The notes: generated by a model from the sequence alone, not told the origin. 64,000 bases of DNA from Streptantibioticus rubrisoli (GCF_024436055.1 NZ_JANFNH010000002.1:124001-188000); one strand, 5' to 3'. Counted from the stretch's first letter, positions 9,801 to 17,427 are shown. Numbers and translations are program-made.

Positions 9801-10000
9801 ACCAGCTCCAGCGAGGTGACGAAGGCCGTGTCGCGCTCGTGGAAGCGCTGGGCGAAGAAAGGGCCGTGACGGCGGGCGATGGCGATGGCGCGTTGCAGCG
9901 GCGTGCTGGTGGGTTCCGCCGTCGACAGGTCGACGGTGGGCAACTGGAGCTGCGGGTACCCCTGGAGGACTTGGAGCGTGGCAGTGGGCGTGTCGATCAT
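6809..10000 (-). CDS. Self-sufficient CYP102-type cytochrome P450/NADPH-P450 reductase fusion
   Basis: The product is 1063 aa and matches P450 BM3 (CYP102A1) end to end. The heme domain (1-465) has the I-helix motif AGHETTSG (273-280), ETLR (332-335) and the heme ligand Cys413 in FGTGERACIG. The FMN flavodoxin-like domain starts near 495 (TVLHGSNFGTCREYAAQL). The FAD/NADPH part runs from about 660 to the end, with RHYSVSSSP, GTGLAPFRG and a YVEDVYASR terminus. Such enzymes hydroxylate fatty acids at sub-terminal positions in the cytosol using NADPH. Aligned by eye to BM3, Arg47 is kept (Arg56) and Phe87 is kept (Phe96 in DGLFT), but Tyr51 is Phe60, so carboxylate anchoring may be weaker. It is divergent from a PAS-LuxR regulator. 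Confidence 0.95.
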   Translation of the reverse strand: MIDTPTATLQVLQGYPQLQLPTVDLSTAEPTSTPLQRAIAIARRHGPFFAQRFHERDTAFVTSLELVDEVSDESRFRKGIGAALENVRGITADGLFTAYHDEPNWAKAHDILLPAFALGSMRTYHPTMLKVARRLIASWDERLAKGLPVDVADDMTRMTLDTIGLSGFGYDFESFRRSDPHPFVQALVRALAHSQERLARVPGVDYTEQDEAFQADAAFLAEVVDEVIGKRKANGDTSTDDLLGLMLGSPHPVSGELLDEANIRNQVITFLIAGHETTSGTLSFALYYLMKNPQVLRLAQAEVDALWGDAADPEPSFEDIGKLRYVRQVLNETLRLWPTAAAFLREAVEDTVIGGRYPLKAGQCVVVLTPMLHRDPVWGDNVEEFDPERFAPQTEAARSPNAFKPFGTGERACIGRQFALHEATMLLGLLIHRYRFLDHTGYQLRVKETLTLKPEGFTLALAPRTTRAASPAVGQPAAATPADAGLPSRVRPGTSLTVLHGSNFGTCREYAAQLTDAAGDLGCQVTVAALNDRTAALPTDAALVIVAASYNGQPTDDADAFVGWLANAEQGAAEGVRFAVLGVGDRNWAATYQRVPTLIDARLAELGGTRLLPRAEADASGDLAGSVERFTSALRRTLLERYGDPDAAPDTSSDPGHTYQVTEVVGAPLDALAERHGMVPMTVVETGDLADLRHPLGRSKRFVRLALPEGVGYRTADHLTVLPVNDPELVERALRLFGAAPATLLNIRAHRPNRGTLPLDRPVSAFELLSRYVELQDSPTARQLALLADLNPCPPEQAALRRLAAEGTDAGLLDVIEDHPALHGRLSWPVLLELLPAMRPRHYSVSSSPAADARHVDLMVSLLSAPARSGRGTFQGVGSAYLHRVRPGDTVYARVQPCRDSFRVEPGAETPVIMVSAGTGLAPFRGAIADRLALVRQGAALAPALCYFGCDHPDVDYLHRAELEGAQASGAVSMRPTFFKAPVNDCRFVQDRIAAESDEVWRLLDSGAKVYVCGDGARMAPGVRAAFQRLYAHHTGADAAEAERWWRELVDHGRYVEDVYASR

Positions 10001-10076
10001 GGCCGATGTCTCTCCCCGTGATGTGGTGCTGTCGCTGACTACGATCGCCGAGTCCGGCAGCGATTCCAGGGGGAGA

Positions 10077-10094
10077 ACTACATGATCGTGTAGT
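10077..10094. promoter_or_regulatory. Candidate operator between P450 fusion and PAS-LuxR gene
   Basis: ACTACATGATCGTGTAGT matches its own reverse complement at 16 of 18 positions. It lies in the 203-bp divergent region, 77 bp upstream of the P450 start and about 110 bp upstream of the regulator start. A second ACTACGATCG half-like element lies at 10038-10047. LuxR-type HTH proteins bind such dyads, so the neighbouring regulator is the obvious candidate; this is inference. Confidence 0.5.
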
Positions 10095-10203
10095 CGCCGG
10101 CGCGTGTTTGGGTGGGCGGCGGACGGTGATGTGTGCTACGAGGGAGATCCCTGGGGCAACGGCTCACGGGAAGAGTGAGGTCGGGCACGGAGAGGAGCGC
10201 ACG

Positions 10204-10857
10204 ATGGCGGACACGCCGGAGCAGCGGGCCGCCCTCTGGCGCAACCGGTTCATCAGCCTGCTCGACCGGTCGCCGGTGCCGATAGCGATCAGCCACACCG
10301 ACGGTGTGATCGCGGGCGCCAATCCCGCTTTCGCGGCGATCTGGGGGCTGCATCCGGGGCAGCTGGCCAGCCGTCAACTCATGGATCTGTTCACCCCGAC
10401 CAGCGTCGGCCAACTGCGCAAACTCGACGAGGCGCTGCGGCACGGGCGCCGCTCCCGCTATCCGGTGCGGGTGCGGTGGACGGCGGGCGGCGCGAGCCAT
10501 GACGGCGAGCTCGTCGTGGAGCCGGTGAGCGATCCGGAGGAGGAGTCCCCGCCACTGCTGGTGACGCTGCACCCCGACGAGGAACCGCAGGCGGCGGCGC
10601 GCCCGTCCGGGGCGGGGCCGGACGTGGTGGTCAGCGCACAGGAGTCGAGGATCCTGGCACTGGTCGCCGCGGGCAACACCACGGCGGCGGTCGCCCGGGT
10701 GGTGGGGCTCAGTGCGGACGGGGTCAACTACCACCTGAAACGGCTGTGCACCGTGCTGGGCGCCGCCAACCGTACGGCTCTCGTCGCCAGGGCGTACGTG
10801 CTGGGGCTGCTCGACCTCGGCGCCTGGCCGCCCGCGCCACCGCCCGGCGGGGGGTGA
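10204..10857 (+). CDS. PAS-domain LuxR-family transcriptional regulator
   Basis: The product is 217 aa. A single N-terminal PAS domain spans about residues 12-125 (RFISLLDRSPVPIAISHTDG, then NPAFAAIWG). A LuxR-type helix-turn-helix spans about 140-205 (SAQESRILALVAAGNTTAAV, then GVNYHLKRL). The PAS-LuxR layout resembles PimM-type activators of Streptomyces secondary metabolism, though those usually control polyketide clusters. There is no receiver domain. The ATG at 10204 has a good GGAGAGG ribosome site. The gene is divergent from the P450 fusion, which makes that gene its most likely target. A PAS ligand (heme, flavin or fatty acid) cannot be read from the sequence. Confidence 0.85.
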   Translation: MADTPEQRAALWRNRFISLLDRSPVPIAISHTDGVIAGANPAFAAIWGLHPGQLASRQLMDLFTPTSVGQLRKLDEALRHGRRSRYPVRVRWTAGGASHDGELVVEPVSDPEEESPPLLVTLHPDEEPQAAARPSGAGPDVVVSAQESRILALVAAGNTTAAVARVVGLSADGVNYHLKRLCTVLGAANRTALVARAYVLGLLDLGAWPPAPPPGGG

Positions 10858-11022
10858 GGCCGGGCCTCGCGGGGTGCCGTGGGCTGGACACCGCGGCGCC
10901 GCGCGGGTAGTTCGCACTGCGGCAGGCTCTGTTCAGGGCGCCCCCGACGCGGATTGCTCCACCGGGACGGCGAGCGACCCGCGTGGCGCAGTCCGGCGGT
11001 GCCGAACTCACCTCGGTCCCGC

Positions 11023-12630
11023 CTACGCCGCAGGCGAAGCCGAAACTCCAGCCTCCGCCGAGAGCGACAGATGGCGCGCCCCCGCCCGCACCGCCCAGTA
11101 GAAGATCGCCAGCGACACAGCCGCCACGGTAAGTGAGTCGTAAGGGGCGGCAAGCCGCCCCGAGCCCTTGAACGTGCCGAGCCAGGACAGCAGCGTCAGC
11201 GCCGCCAGATACACCACCAGCCAGGCCCCGACGCGCAGTTCGGCGAGCAGCGCCGAGCCGTAACCGCCCCGCCACATGGCCAGGAACACCAGCAGCCCGG
11301 CGAGCACCAGCGGCAGCGCGAGCCGCAGGTCGTGCCACCCCGACCAGTAGACGAACTCGCTGGACACCACGAAGCTCACCGGCGCGATCCACCGCACCCC
11401 CGGCACCCAACTGGGCGCACCACCGGTCGCCCGGGTGCGGAACGCCGCCACCGCCACCGCGGAGGCCGCGTAGATCAGCAGGTACATGTCGCCCATCACG
11501 GCGACGATGTTCTGCCAGCCGCCGAACGGCAGCAGGAACACCACGATCACCGCGAGGTTCAGCGCCAGCGCCCGGTGCGGAATGCCATGGCGAGGGTTGA
11601 CCCGCATGAAGAAGCGCGGCAGCAGACCGTTCTTGGCCAGCGCGTAGGTGTGCCGCGCGTCGATCGCCACGCCGACGTAGGCCGAACCGCCGGGCGACAG
11701 TACGGCGTCGGCGTACAGCAGACTGGACAGCCACTGCAGGTTGAGGATCAACGCAAGCTGCCCGAAGGGAGATTCGAAGTCCACGCCGTGCCAGCCATGG
11801 CCGAGCAGGTTCTCCGGAACACTGAAGAGGAACGCCAACTGGAGTCCCAGGTACATCAGTAGGGCCAGACCGATTCCGGCGAGCACCGAAGCGGGAATGG
11901 TGCGCCGGGGATTGCGTGCCTCGCCGGAGAAGTCCAGGGGGGCCTGGAACCCGTTGACCGAGTAGACGATGCCGCCGGTGGCCAGCGCGCTCAGGCAGGC
12001 GGCGTACCCATAGGGCGCGAAGCCGCCGTGGGCGGTGAGCCGACCGGAGTGCCAACCGGAGGCGAACAGCGCCGCTATGGTGACGATCGGCACGAGGACC
12101 TTGAACATCGACACGAGGTTGTTCAGCCGCGCGAACATCCGTACCGCGAACCAGTTCAGCGCGGTGAGCAGCACGCTCAGCGCGACCGCGAGGCCCAAAC
12201 CCGACAGGGTGAGCCGGTGTCCGTGGTAGATGCCCGGCAGATAGTGCGCCGCGTACTGCATGATCGCGCTGATCTCGGCCGCAGTGCCGCCCACCGACAG
12301 CAGTGCGGACCAACCGATCAACGTGCCCACCAGCCGTCCGCTGGCGTACAGCGGCCAGCGCACCGTGCCACCGCCCTCCGGCCGCGACGCGCCGAGCTCC
12401 ACCATCACCAGCGCCACCAGCCCGCACAGCACACCGGCGCCCACCCACGACAGCAGCGCGGCCGGACCGGCCGTCTGTGCCGCGTACATGGCGGCGAACA
12501 GCCAGCCGGAGCCGACGATGTTGGAGAAGCCGATCGCGGTCAGACCCCAGAACCCGAGGACGCGGCGCAACCGGTGCTCCTGTGTGGCCACGGTTGACGC
12601 ATCGGCCTCGCCCATCAAGTGATCCGGCAC
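11023..12630 (-). CDS. APC-superfamily amino acid permease
   Basis: The product is 535 aa with about 12 to 14 hydrophobic helices. The first helix carries GFSNIVGSGWLFA, the G-x-G-(I/W)-(F/L) unwound region that binds the amino acid backbone in APC transporters. VELGASRPEGGGTVRWP follows in the loop after helix 2-3. The likely role is proton-coupled uptake or exchange of an amino acid or amine at the cytoplasmic membrane. Substrate cannot be assigned. It has the same orientation as the upstream TetR gene (12831-13427), but a 200-bp gap with a tandem repeat separates them. The start at 12630 encodes MPDHLMGEAD; the in-frame ATG six codons later is an alternative. Confidence 0.88.
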   Translation of the reverse strand: MPDHLMGEADASTVATQEHRLRRVLGFWGLTAIGFSNIVGSGWLFAAMYAAQTAGPAALLSWVGAGVLCGLVALVMVELGASRPEGGGTVRWPLYASGRLVGTLIGWSALLSVGGTAAEISAIMQYAAHYLPGIYHGHRLTLSGLGLAVALSVLLTALNWFAVRMFARLNNLVSMFKVLVPIVTIAALFASGWHSGRLTAHGGFAPYGYAACLSALATGGIVYSVNGFQAPLDFSGEARNPRRTIPASVLAGIGLALLMYLGLQLAFLFSVPENLLGHGWHGVDFESPFGQLALILNLQWLSSLLYADAVLSPGGSAYVGVAIDARHTYALAKNGLLPRFFMRVNPRHGIPHRALALNLAVIVVFLLPFGGWQNIVAVMGDMYLLIYAASAVAVAAFRTRATGGAPSWVPGVRWIAPVSFVVSSEFVYWSGWHDLRLALPLVLAGLLVFLAMWRGGYGSALLAELRVGAWLVVYLAALTLLSWLGTFKGSGRLAAPYDSLTVAAVSLAIFYWAVRAGARHLSLSAEAGVSASPAA

Positions 12631-12701
12631 GGAGCGGTCTCCTCCATCGTCGTTCGCGGATGGTCAAGACTGCCATGAAGCATGGCACCTGCCGGAGCAC
12701 C

Positions 12702-12763
12702 GTCCACGATGAGGACGGCGTCCACGATGAGGACGGCGTTCACGATAGGACGGCGTTCACAAT
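12702..12763. repeat. Short tandem repeat, 18-bp unit, about 3.5 copies
   Basis: GTCCACGATGAGGACGGC occurs twice exactly (12702-12719 and 12720-12737). A 17-bp variant (GTTCACGATAGGACGGC, 12738-12754) and a half copy (GTTCACAAT, 12755-12763) follow. It lies in the 200-bp gap upstream of the permease. The unit is not a palindrome. It may be slipped-strand expansion or direct-repeat binding sites affecting permease expression. Confidence 0.85.
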
Positions 12764-12830
12764 CCGGATCGACGGCCACAGTGGCGGCATACGGATCCGC
12801 CGCCCCGCCACCTTCGCGCAGTGCGGACGG

Positions 12831-13427
12831 TCAGGCGCCGGACGCCGGGACGGGCGTGGCCAGCCCCTCCAGCAGCGTGCGGGCCGCGCCCAGCACCAAC
12901 TCGCAGATCTCGTCCGGGTCGGCGCTGGCCAGCGGCTCCTTGCCGACCACCACCCGCATCAGGCCGATGCCGAGCAGCCAGGACAGCACGAGGTCGGCCC
13001 GCAACTGACTGTCCTGCCGATCGCTGAGGGTGGCCAGCACCCGGGCGTACTCGTCCCCCAACAGCCTTCCCGTTGCGGCCACTTCGTCACTACCGCCGGT
13101 CGAGCGCAAGAACGCCTCCAGTGAGCGGTCGCCCAGCCGTCCGTCGTCGGCCAGCAGCATTCCGCGCAGCGCCGCCTCCAGCAGGCTCTCCGGCGCGGTG
13201 GCGCTCAGCTGCTCACGGCCGTTGCGTTCCAGTACCTCGCCGAACAGGGCCTTCTTCGAGCCGAAGTAGCGGAACAACAGTGCCTGGTTGACACCCGCGC
13301 GGGCCGCGATGTCCCGCACGGTGGCGCGCTCGAAGCCGCGCTCGGCGAACAGCGCGGCCGCCGCGTCCAGCAGTGCCTGCCGGGTCGCCTGGGCGTCACG
13401 TGCCCGCTTCTGCTGGATCTCGACCAT
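12831..13427 (-). CDS. TetR-family regulator divergent from a P450-ferredoxin pair
   Basis: The product is 198 aa. The N-terminal DNA-binding domain is classical (ATRQALLDAAAALFAERGFE, then TVRDIAARAGVNQALLFRYF, with KKALFGEVLER). The ATG at 13427 is followed by a basic stretch VEIQQKRARDAQ. The P450 gene starts 114 bp away in the opposite direction, and an exact 18-bp palindrome overlaps the expected transcription start of that gene. The likely role is repression of the P450-ferredoxin operon and itself. The permease further downstream on the same strand could also be co-controlled. Confidence 0.9.
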   Translation of the reverse strand: MVEIQQKRARDAQATRQALLDAAAALFAERGFERATVRDIAARAGVNQALLFRYFGSKKALFGEVLERNGREQLSATAPESLLEAALRGMLLADDGRLGDRSLEAFLRSTGGSDEVAATGRLLGDEYARVLATLSDRQDSQLRADLVLSWLLGIGLMRVVVGKEPLASADPDEICELVLGAARTLLEGLATPVPASGA

Positions 13428-13476
13428 CTTTGCTCCCTCCCCGAGGGTCCGTCAGAGTAGCGGCTCAACTGGACCG

Positions 13477-13505
13477 TTGACCGCGGCTTCCGGTGGATCT
13501 ACGCT
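13477..13505 (+). promoter_or_regulatory. Sigma70-type promoter of the P450-ferredoxin operon
   Basis: TTGACC (13477-13482) and TACGCT (13500-13505) are separated by exactly 17 bp, a good match to the HrdB consensus. Transcription would start near 13511-13513, giving a leader of about 29 nt with GGAGG at 13530-13534 before the GTG start. The predicted start point lies inside the palindrome at 13509-13526. Confidence 0.65.
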
Positions 13506-13508
13506 CTA

Positions 13509-13526
13509 TGTAAGCACGTGCTTACA
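13509..13526. promoter_or_regulatory. Perfect 18-bp palindromic operator for the TetR regulator
   Basis: TGTAAGCACGTGCTTACA is identical to its reverse complement. It lies between the divergent TetR and P450 genes, immediately after the P450 -10 element, where a bound dimer would block transcription start. Size and symmetry are typical of TetR operators. The assignment to the neighbouring TetR is inferred. Confidence 0.75.
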
Positions 13527-13540
13527 CTTGGAGGCGCAAG

Positions 13541-14731
13541 GTGACCGCAGCTGACATCGAGCCCCTGACCTACCCCTTCAACGAGGCGATCGGTCTCGGG
13601 ATCTCCGAGACCTACGAGCAGGCCCAAGTGACCGACGGGCTGATCCGGGTACGCATGGCGTACGGCGAACCCGCCTGGCTGGTCACGCGGTACGCGGACG
13701 CCCGGCTGGTGCTGGGTGACCGGCGGTTCAGCCGGGCCGAGGCCGTCCACCGCGATGCGCCGCGGCAGGGCGAGTTGCGGCAGGACGCCGGCATCCTCAG
13801 CATGGACCCGCCCGACCACACCCGGCTGCGGACCCTGGTGGCCAAGGCGTTCACCGTCCACCAGGTGGAGAAACTCCGGCCCGCGGTCAAGGAGTTGGCA
13901 GAGAGGTTACTTGACGAGCTGGAGGCCGCTGGGCCACCGGCGGACCTGGTCGAGGACTACGCGCTGCCGATACCCGTCGCCGTGATCTGCCGACTGCTCG
14001 GCGTGCCCACCGAGGACCGGCCGCAGTTCCGGGTGTGGAGCGACGCGGCGCTGTCCACCAGTTCGCTGACGGCCGAGGAGTCCGAGGCCAACCGCGAGAA
14101 ACTGCGCGCCTACATGGGCCAGTTGATAGCACACCATCGCGTCGAACCGCAGGACGACCTGATGACCGCGCTGATCGAAGCGCGGGACGTGGGGGACCGG
14201 CTCTCCGAGCTGGAGCTGGTCGACCTGTGCGTGGGGTTGTTGGTCGCCGGTCATGAGACCACGGCCACCCAGATCCCCAACTTCGTCTACACGCTGCTGG
14301 AGCACCCCGGCGAACTGGCCCGGCTACGCGCCGACCTCAGCCTGATCCCCACCGCCGTCGAGGAGTTGATGCGGTTCGTGCCGCTGGGCAGTGGCGCGGG
14401 CTTCCCCCGGTACGCCACGGAGGACATCGAGGTCGGCGGCACCCTGGTGCGCGCGGGCGAGCCGGTGCTGGTCGCTGTGGGCGCGGCCAACCGGGACGCG
14501 CTGCGGTTCAGCGAACCGGGCAGGCTGGACATCGCCCGCCAAGGCAACCAGCACCTCGGGTTCGGGCACGGCGTGCACCACTGCCTGGGCGCACCGCTGG
14601 CCCGACTGGAGCTGCAGGAGGCGCTACGGGCCCTGATCACCCGCTTCCCGGGCCTGCGGCTGGCGGGCGACATCGAGTGGAAGACCCAGATGCTGGTTCG
14701 CGGTCCACGCAGCATGCCGGTGGGATGGTGA
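13541..14731 (+). CDS. Class I bacterial cytochrome P450
   Basis: The product is 396 aa, the usual length for soluble actinobacterial P450s. Visible motifs are the I-helix AGHETTATQ (oxygen activation), the meander region before the heme loop and the heme-binding loop FGHGVHHCLGAPLARLE with Cys348 as heme ligand. MDPPDHTRLRTLVAKAF is the conserved C-helix region. Electrons come from a ferredoxin; one is encoded immediately downstream with a 4-base GTGA overlap. It resembles the CYP105/CYP107 type used for xenobiotic or macrolide oxidation, but the family number cannot be set by eye. Start is GTG 13541 behind GGAGG. Expression is probably TetR-controlled. Confidence 0.93.
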   Translation: MTAADIEPLTYPFNEAIGLGISETYEQAQVTDGLIRVRMAYGEPAWLVTRYADARLVLGDRRFSRAEAVHRDAPRQGELRQDAGILSMDPPDHTRLRTLVAKAFTVHQVEKLRPAVKELAERLLDELEAAGPPADLVEDYALPIPVAVICRLLGVPTEDRPQFRVWSDAALSTSSLTAEESEANREKLRAYMGQLIAHHRVEPQDDLMTALIEARDVGDRLSELELVDLCVGLLVAGHETTATQIPNFVYTLLEHPGELARLRADLSLIPTAVEELMRFVPLGSGAGFPRYATEDIEVGGTLVRAGEPVLVAVGAANRDALRFSEPGRLDIARQGNQHLGFGHGVHHCLGAPLARLELQEALRALITRFPGLRLAGDIEWKTQMLVRGPRSMPVGW

Positions 14732-14952
14732 CCCGTATGACCTGGCACATCGAGATCGACAAGCACCAGTGCATGGCCTCCGGGATGTGCGCGGGCATCG
14801 CGCCAGAGCTGTTCGCGCTGGACGACGACCACGCCCGTCCGCTGAGCCCCGACGTGCCGCCGGACGAGCGGGCGCTGGACGCCGCCGACTCCTGTCCCGC
14901 GATGGCCATCACCGTCACCGATGGGGAACAGGTCGTCGGGCCACGGCCCTGA
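14728..14952 (+). CDS. [3Fe-4S] ferredoxin partner of the upstream P450
   Basis: The product is 74 aa from GTG 14728, which overlaps the P450 stop by four bases (GTGA); ATG 14737 is an alternative. Three cluster cysteines are visible: Cys15 and Cys21 (CMASGMC) and Cys56 (DSCP). The place where a fourth ligand occurs in [4Fe-4S] forms is occupied by a non-cysteine (Ser18 in the ASG stretch), which points to a 3Fe-4S cluster. IAPELFALDDDHARPL is the usual linker. Such proteins deliver single electrons from an NAD(P)H:ferredoxin reductase, not encoded nearby, to a P450. Translational coupling supports a dedicated partnership. Confidence 0.93.
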   Translation: MTRMTWHIEIDKHQCMASGMCAGIAPELFALDDDHARPLSPDVPPDERALDAADSCPAMAITVTDGEQVVGPRP

Positions 14953-14994
14953 CCCGGGGCTGCGCGTCGGCGTGGTTCGAGTGACCATGGAGCC

Positions 14995-16530
14995 ATGCTG
15001 CTGGCCGATGTCGCCCGGACCTCGCGGGAGGTGGCCCAGTCCGCCGCGCGCTCCCGCAAGGTGTCCCTGCTGGCCCAGTTGTTCCGGGCGACGGAGCCCG
15101 AACAGGCCCCGATCGTGATCACCTATCTGGCCGGGCGGCTGCCGCAGCGCCGGATCGGGGTGGGCTGGAGCACGCTGGCTGAGCCGGTACCGGCGGCGGC
15201 CGAGCCCCGGCTGGACGTGGCCGAGGTCGATGCCGCGCTCGGCCGGATCGCGGTCATCACCGGCAAGGGCGCGCAGAGCGAGCGGCGACGGCAGGTGCGG
15301 GAGCTGATGTCAGCCGCCACCGCGGACGAACAGCGCTTCCTGCTCGCCCTGATCGGCGGCGAGCTACGCCAGGGCGCCCTGGACGCGCTGGCCGTCGAGG
15401 GGCTGGCGGCGGCGGTCGACGTACCGGCACAGGAGGTGCGCCGGGCCGTGATGCTGGGTGGATCGCTGGGCGCGGTCGCCGAGGTGCTGCTGGACCGCGG
15501 CTCCGCCGCGCTGACCGACTTCCAACTGGAGGTCGGCCGCCCGGTGCTGCCGATGCTGGCGCACACCGCCAAGAGCGTGGACGAGGCGCTGGACAAGCTC
15601 GGGCCGTGCGCCATCGAGGAGAAGCTGGACGGCATCCGCATCCAGGTGCACCGGTCGGGAGAGACCGTACGGATCTACACCCGCACCCTTGATGAGATCA
15701 CTGCACGGCTCCCCGAGGTGGTCGCCGCCGTCCGCCAACTGGCCGCCGATCGGCTGGTGTTGGACGGCGAGGTGATCGCGCTGGACGCGGGCGGGCGGCC
15801 CAGGCCGTTCCAGGAGACCGCAGGACGGGTCGGCTCCCGGCTCGATGTGGTGGGCGCGCGGGCCGCGTTGCCGCTCTCACCGGTCTTCTTCGACCTGCTG
15901 TCGGTAAACGGCCGCGATCTGCTGGCGTTGCCCACCGCCGACCGCCACGCCGAACTCGCCCGGCTGGTGCCCGAGCCGCTGCGGGTCCGCCGACTGGTCG
16001 CCGACGACCCGCGGGATGCCGAAGCCCGCCAGGCGGCACGGGAGTTCACCGAGGCGACGCTGGCCCGTGGCCATGAGGGGGTACTGGTCAAGGCGCTGGA
16101 CGCGCCGTACCGCGCGGGTCGGCGCGGCGCCTCCTGGCTGAAGGTCAAACCGGTGCACACCCTGGACCTGGTGGTGCTGGCCGCCGAGTGGGGGCACGGG
16201 CGGCGCACCGGGAAGCTGTCCAACCTGCACCTGGGAGCGCGGCGGCCGGACGGTGGCTTCGCCATGCTGGGCAAGACCTTCAAGGGGCTGACCGACGCCA
16301 TGCTGGACTGGCAGACGGACCGGCTGCGGGAGTTGGCGGTGCGCACCGAGCCCTGGGGGGTGGTGGTGCGGCCCGAACTGGTGGTGGAGATCGCCTTCGA
16401 CGGGGTGCAGCGCTCCCCGCGTTATCCGGAAGGGGTGACGCTGCGGTTCGCCCGGGTACTGCGCTACCGCGAGGACAAACCGGCCGCGGAGGCGGACACC
16501 GTGCAGACGGTGCTGAGCTTGCGGACGTGA
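14995..16530 (+). CDS. ATP-dependent DNA ligase, LigB type
   Basis: The product is 511 aa, close to mycobacterial LigB (about 507 aa). An N-terminal ligase domain (1-170) is followed by the adenylation domain with motif I EKLDGIR at 209-215, where Lys210 is the AMP-accepting lysine. Motif III (FFDLLSVNG), motif IV (EGVLVKALD), motif V (SWLKVKPVHTLDLVVL) and a C-terminal OB fold complete the set. The enzyme seals nicks during repair; the replicative ligase in these bacteria is NAD-dependent. No ribosome site is strong before ATG 14995, which lies 42 bp after the ferredoxin stop. It is probably unrelated to the P450 operon. Confidence 0.93.
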   Translation: MLLADVARTSREVAQSAARSRKVSLLAQLFRATEPEQAPIVITYLAGRLPQRRIGVGWSTLAEPVPAAAEPRLDVAEVDAALGRIAVITGKGAQSERRRQVRELMSAATADEQRFLLALIGGELRQGALDALAVEGLAAAVDVPAQEVRRAVMLGGSLGAVAEVLLDRGSAALTDFQLEVGRPVLPMLAHTAKSVDEALDKLGPCAIEEKLDGIRIQVHRSGETVRIYTRTLDEITARLPEVVAAVRQLAADRLVLDGEVIALDAGGRPRPFQETAGRVGSRLDVVGARAALPLSPVFFDLLSVNGRDLLALPTADRHAELARLVPEPLRVRRLVADDPRDAEARQAAREFTEATLARGHEGVLVKALDAPYRAGRRGASWLKVKPVHTLDLVVLAAEWGHGRRTGKLSNLHLGARRPDGGFAMLGKTFKGLTDAMLDWQTDRLRELAVRTEPWGVVVRPELVVEIAFDGVQRSPRYPEGVTLRFARVLRYREDKPAAEADTVQTVLSLRT

Positions 16531-16587
16531 GGCTTCGGCGGGTGTGGCGTGCTTGGCGGCCTGTGGCCGGATGGTTACGGTGTGCCC

Positions 16588-17382
16588 ATGGAGCCGGTGA
16601 GCGCGGTGCTGCTCGACATCGACGGGGTACTGACGGTGTCCTGGCAACCGCTGCCCGGCGCCGTGGACGCCGTACGGCGGCTGCGCGCGGCGCAGATCCC
16701 GCTGGCGCTGGTGACCAACACGACCTCGCGCACCCGCGCCGCCATCGCCGACACGCTCCGCGAGGCGGACTTCCCGGTCAGCGCCGAGGACATCCTCACC
16801 GCGCCCGCCGTCACCGCCCGCTATCTGGCCGACCGCCACCCCGGCGCCCGCTGCGCGCTGCTCAACAGCGGTGACATCGCGCAGGACCTGACCGCGGTCA
16901 CCCTCGTCGCCGACACCGATGACACACCGCCCGACGTGGTGGTGGTCGGTGGCGCGGGGCCCGAGTTCGACTACCCGTCGCTGAACCGGGCGTTCGGCCA
17001 CCTCCAGCGCGGCGCCCGACTGGTGGCGATGCACCGCAACCTGTACTGGCGCACCGCCGAAGGGCTCAGTCTGGACACCGGCGCCTTCCTGGTGGGCCTG
17101 GAACAGGCGGCCGGGGTAGAGGCGGAGGTGGTCGGCAAGCCCGCCGAGGCGTTCTTCCGCACCGCCCTGGCACATCTGGGCGTAGCACCCGGGCAGGCCC
17201 TGACCGTCGGTGACGACATCGAGTCCGATGTGCTGGCCGCCCAACGGCACGGCATCACAGGGGTGTTGGTCAAGACCGGCAAGTACCTGGCGCGCACCCA
17301 TGAGAACGCCTCCGGGACCCCTGATCATGTGCTGGACTCCATCGCCGATCTGCCGGACCTGCTGGGGCTCACGGATCGCTGA
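16588..17382 (+). CDS. HAD-superfamily (IIA) phosphatase, LHPP/NagD-like
   Basis: The product is 264 aa from ATG 16588. Motif I is LLDIDGVLT (Asp10 nucleophile, Asp12 acid), motif II is LVTNTTSRTR, Lys appears in VVGKPAEAFF and motif III/IV is TVGDDIESDV. The class-IIA cap with GAGPEFDYPSLNRAF lies between. Relatives of this kind (LHPP-like) hydrolyse phosphohistidine, phospholysine or small phosphoesters in the cytosol; the physiological substrate here is unknown. An upstream in-frame start at 16549 lacks a clear ribosome site. Its stop codon lies inside a 17-bp terminator stem shared with the converging methyltransferase gene. Confidence 0.88.
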   Translation: MEPVSAVLLDIDGVLTVSWQPLPGAVDAVRRLRAAQIPLALVTNTTSRTRAAIADTLREADFPVSAEDILTAPAVTARYLADRHPGARCALLNSGDIAQDLTAVTLVADTDDTPPDVVVVGGAGPEFDYPSLNRAFGHLQRGARLVAMHRNLYWRTAEGLSLDTGAFLVGLEQAAGVEAEVVGKPAEAFFRTALAHLGVAPGQALTVGDDIESDVLAAQRHGITGVLVKTGKYLARTHENASGTPDHVLDSIADLPDLLGLTDR

Positions 17383-17419
17383 GGGCGGTACGGCAAGGCG
17401 CATGCCGTACCGCCCTCAG
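17379..17419. terminator. Strong bidirectional terminator hairpin
   Basis: CTGAGGGCGGTACGGCA (17379-17395) and TGCCGTACCGCCCTCAG (17403-17419) form a perfect 17-bp stem with a 7-nt loop. It sits between the converging HAD phosphatase and O-methyltransferase genes, and the left arm includes the TGA stop of the phosphatase. Symmetry makes it usable from either side. Confidence 0.9.
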
Positions 17420-17427
17420 CCCCCAGG

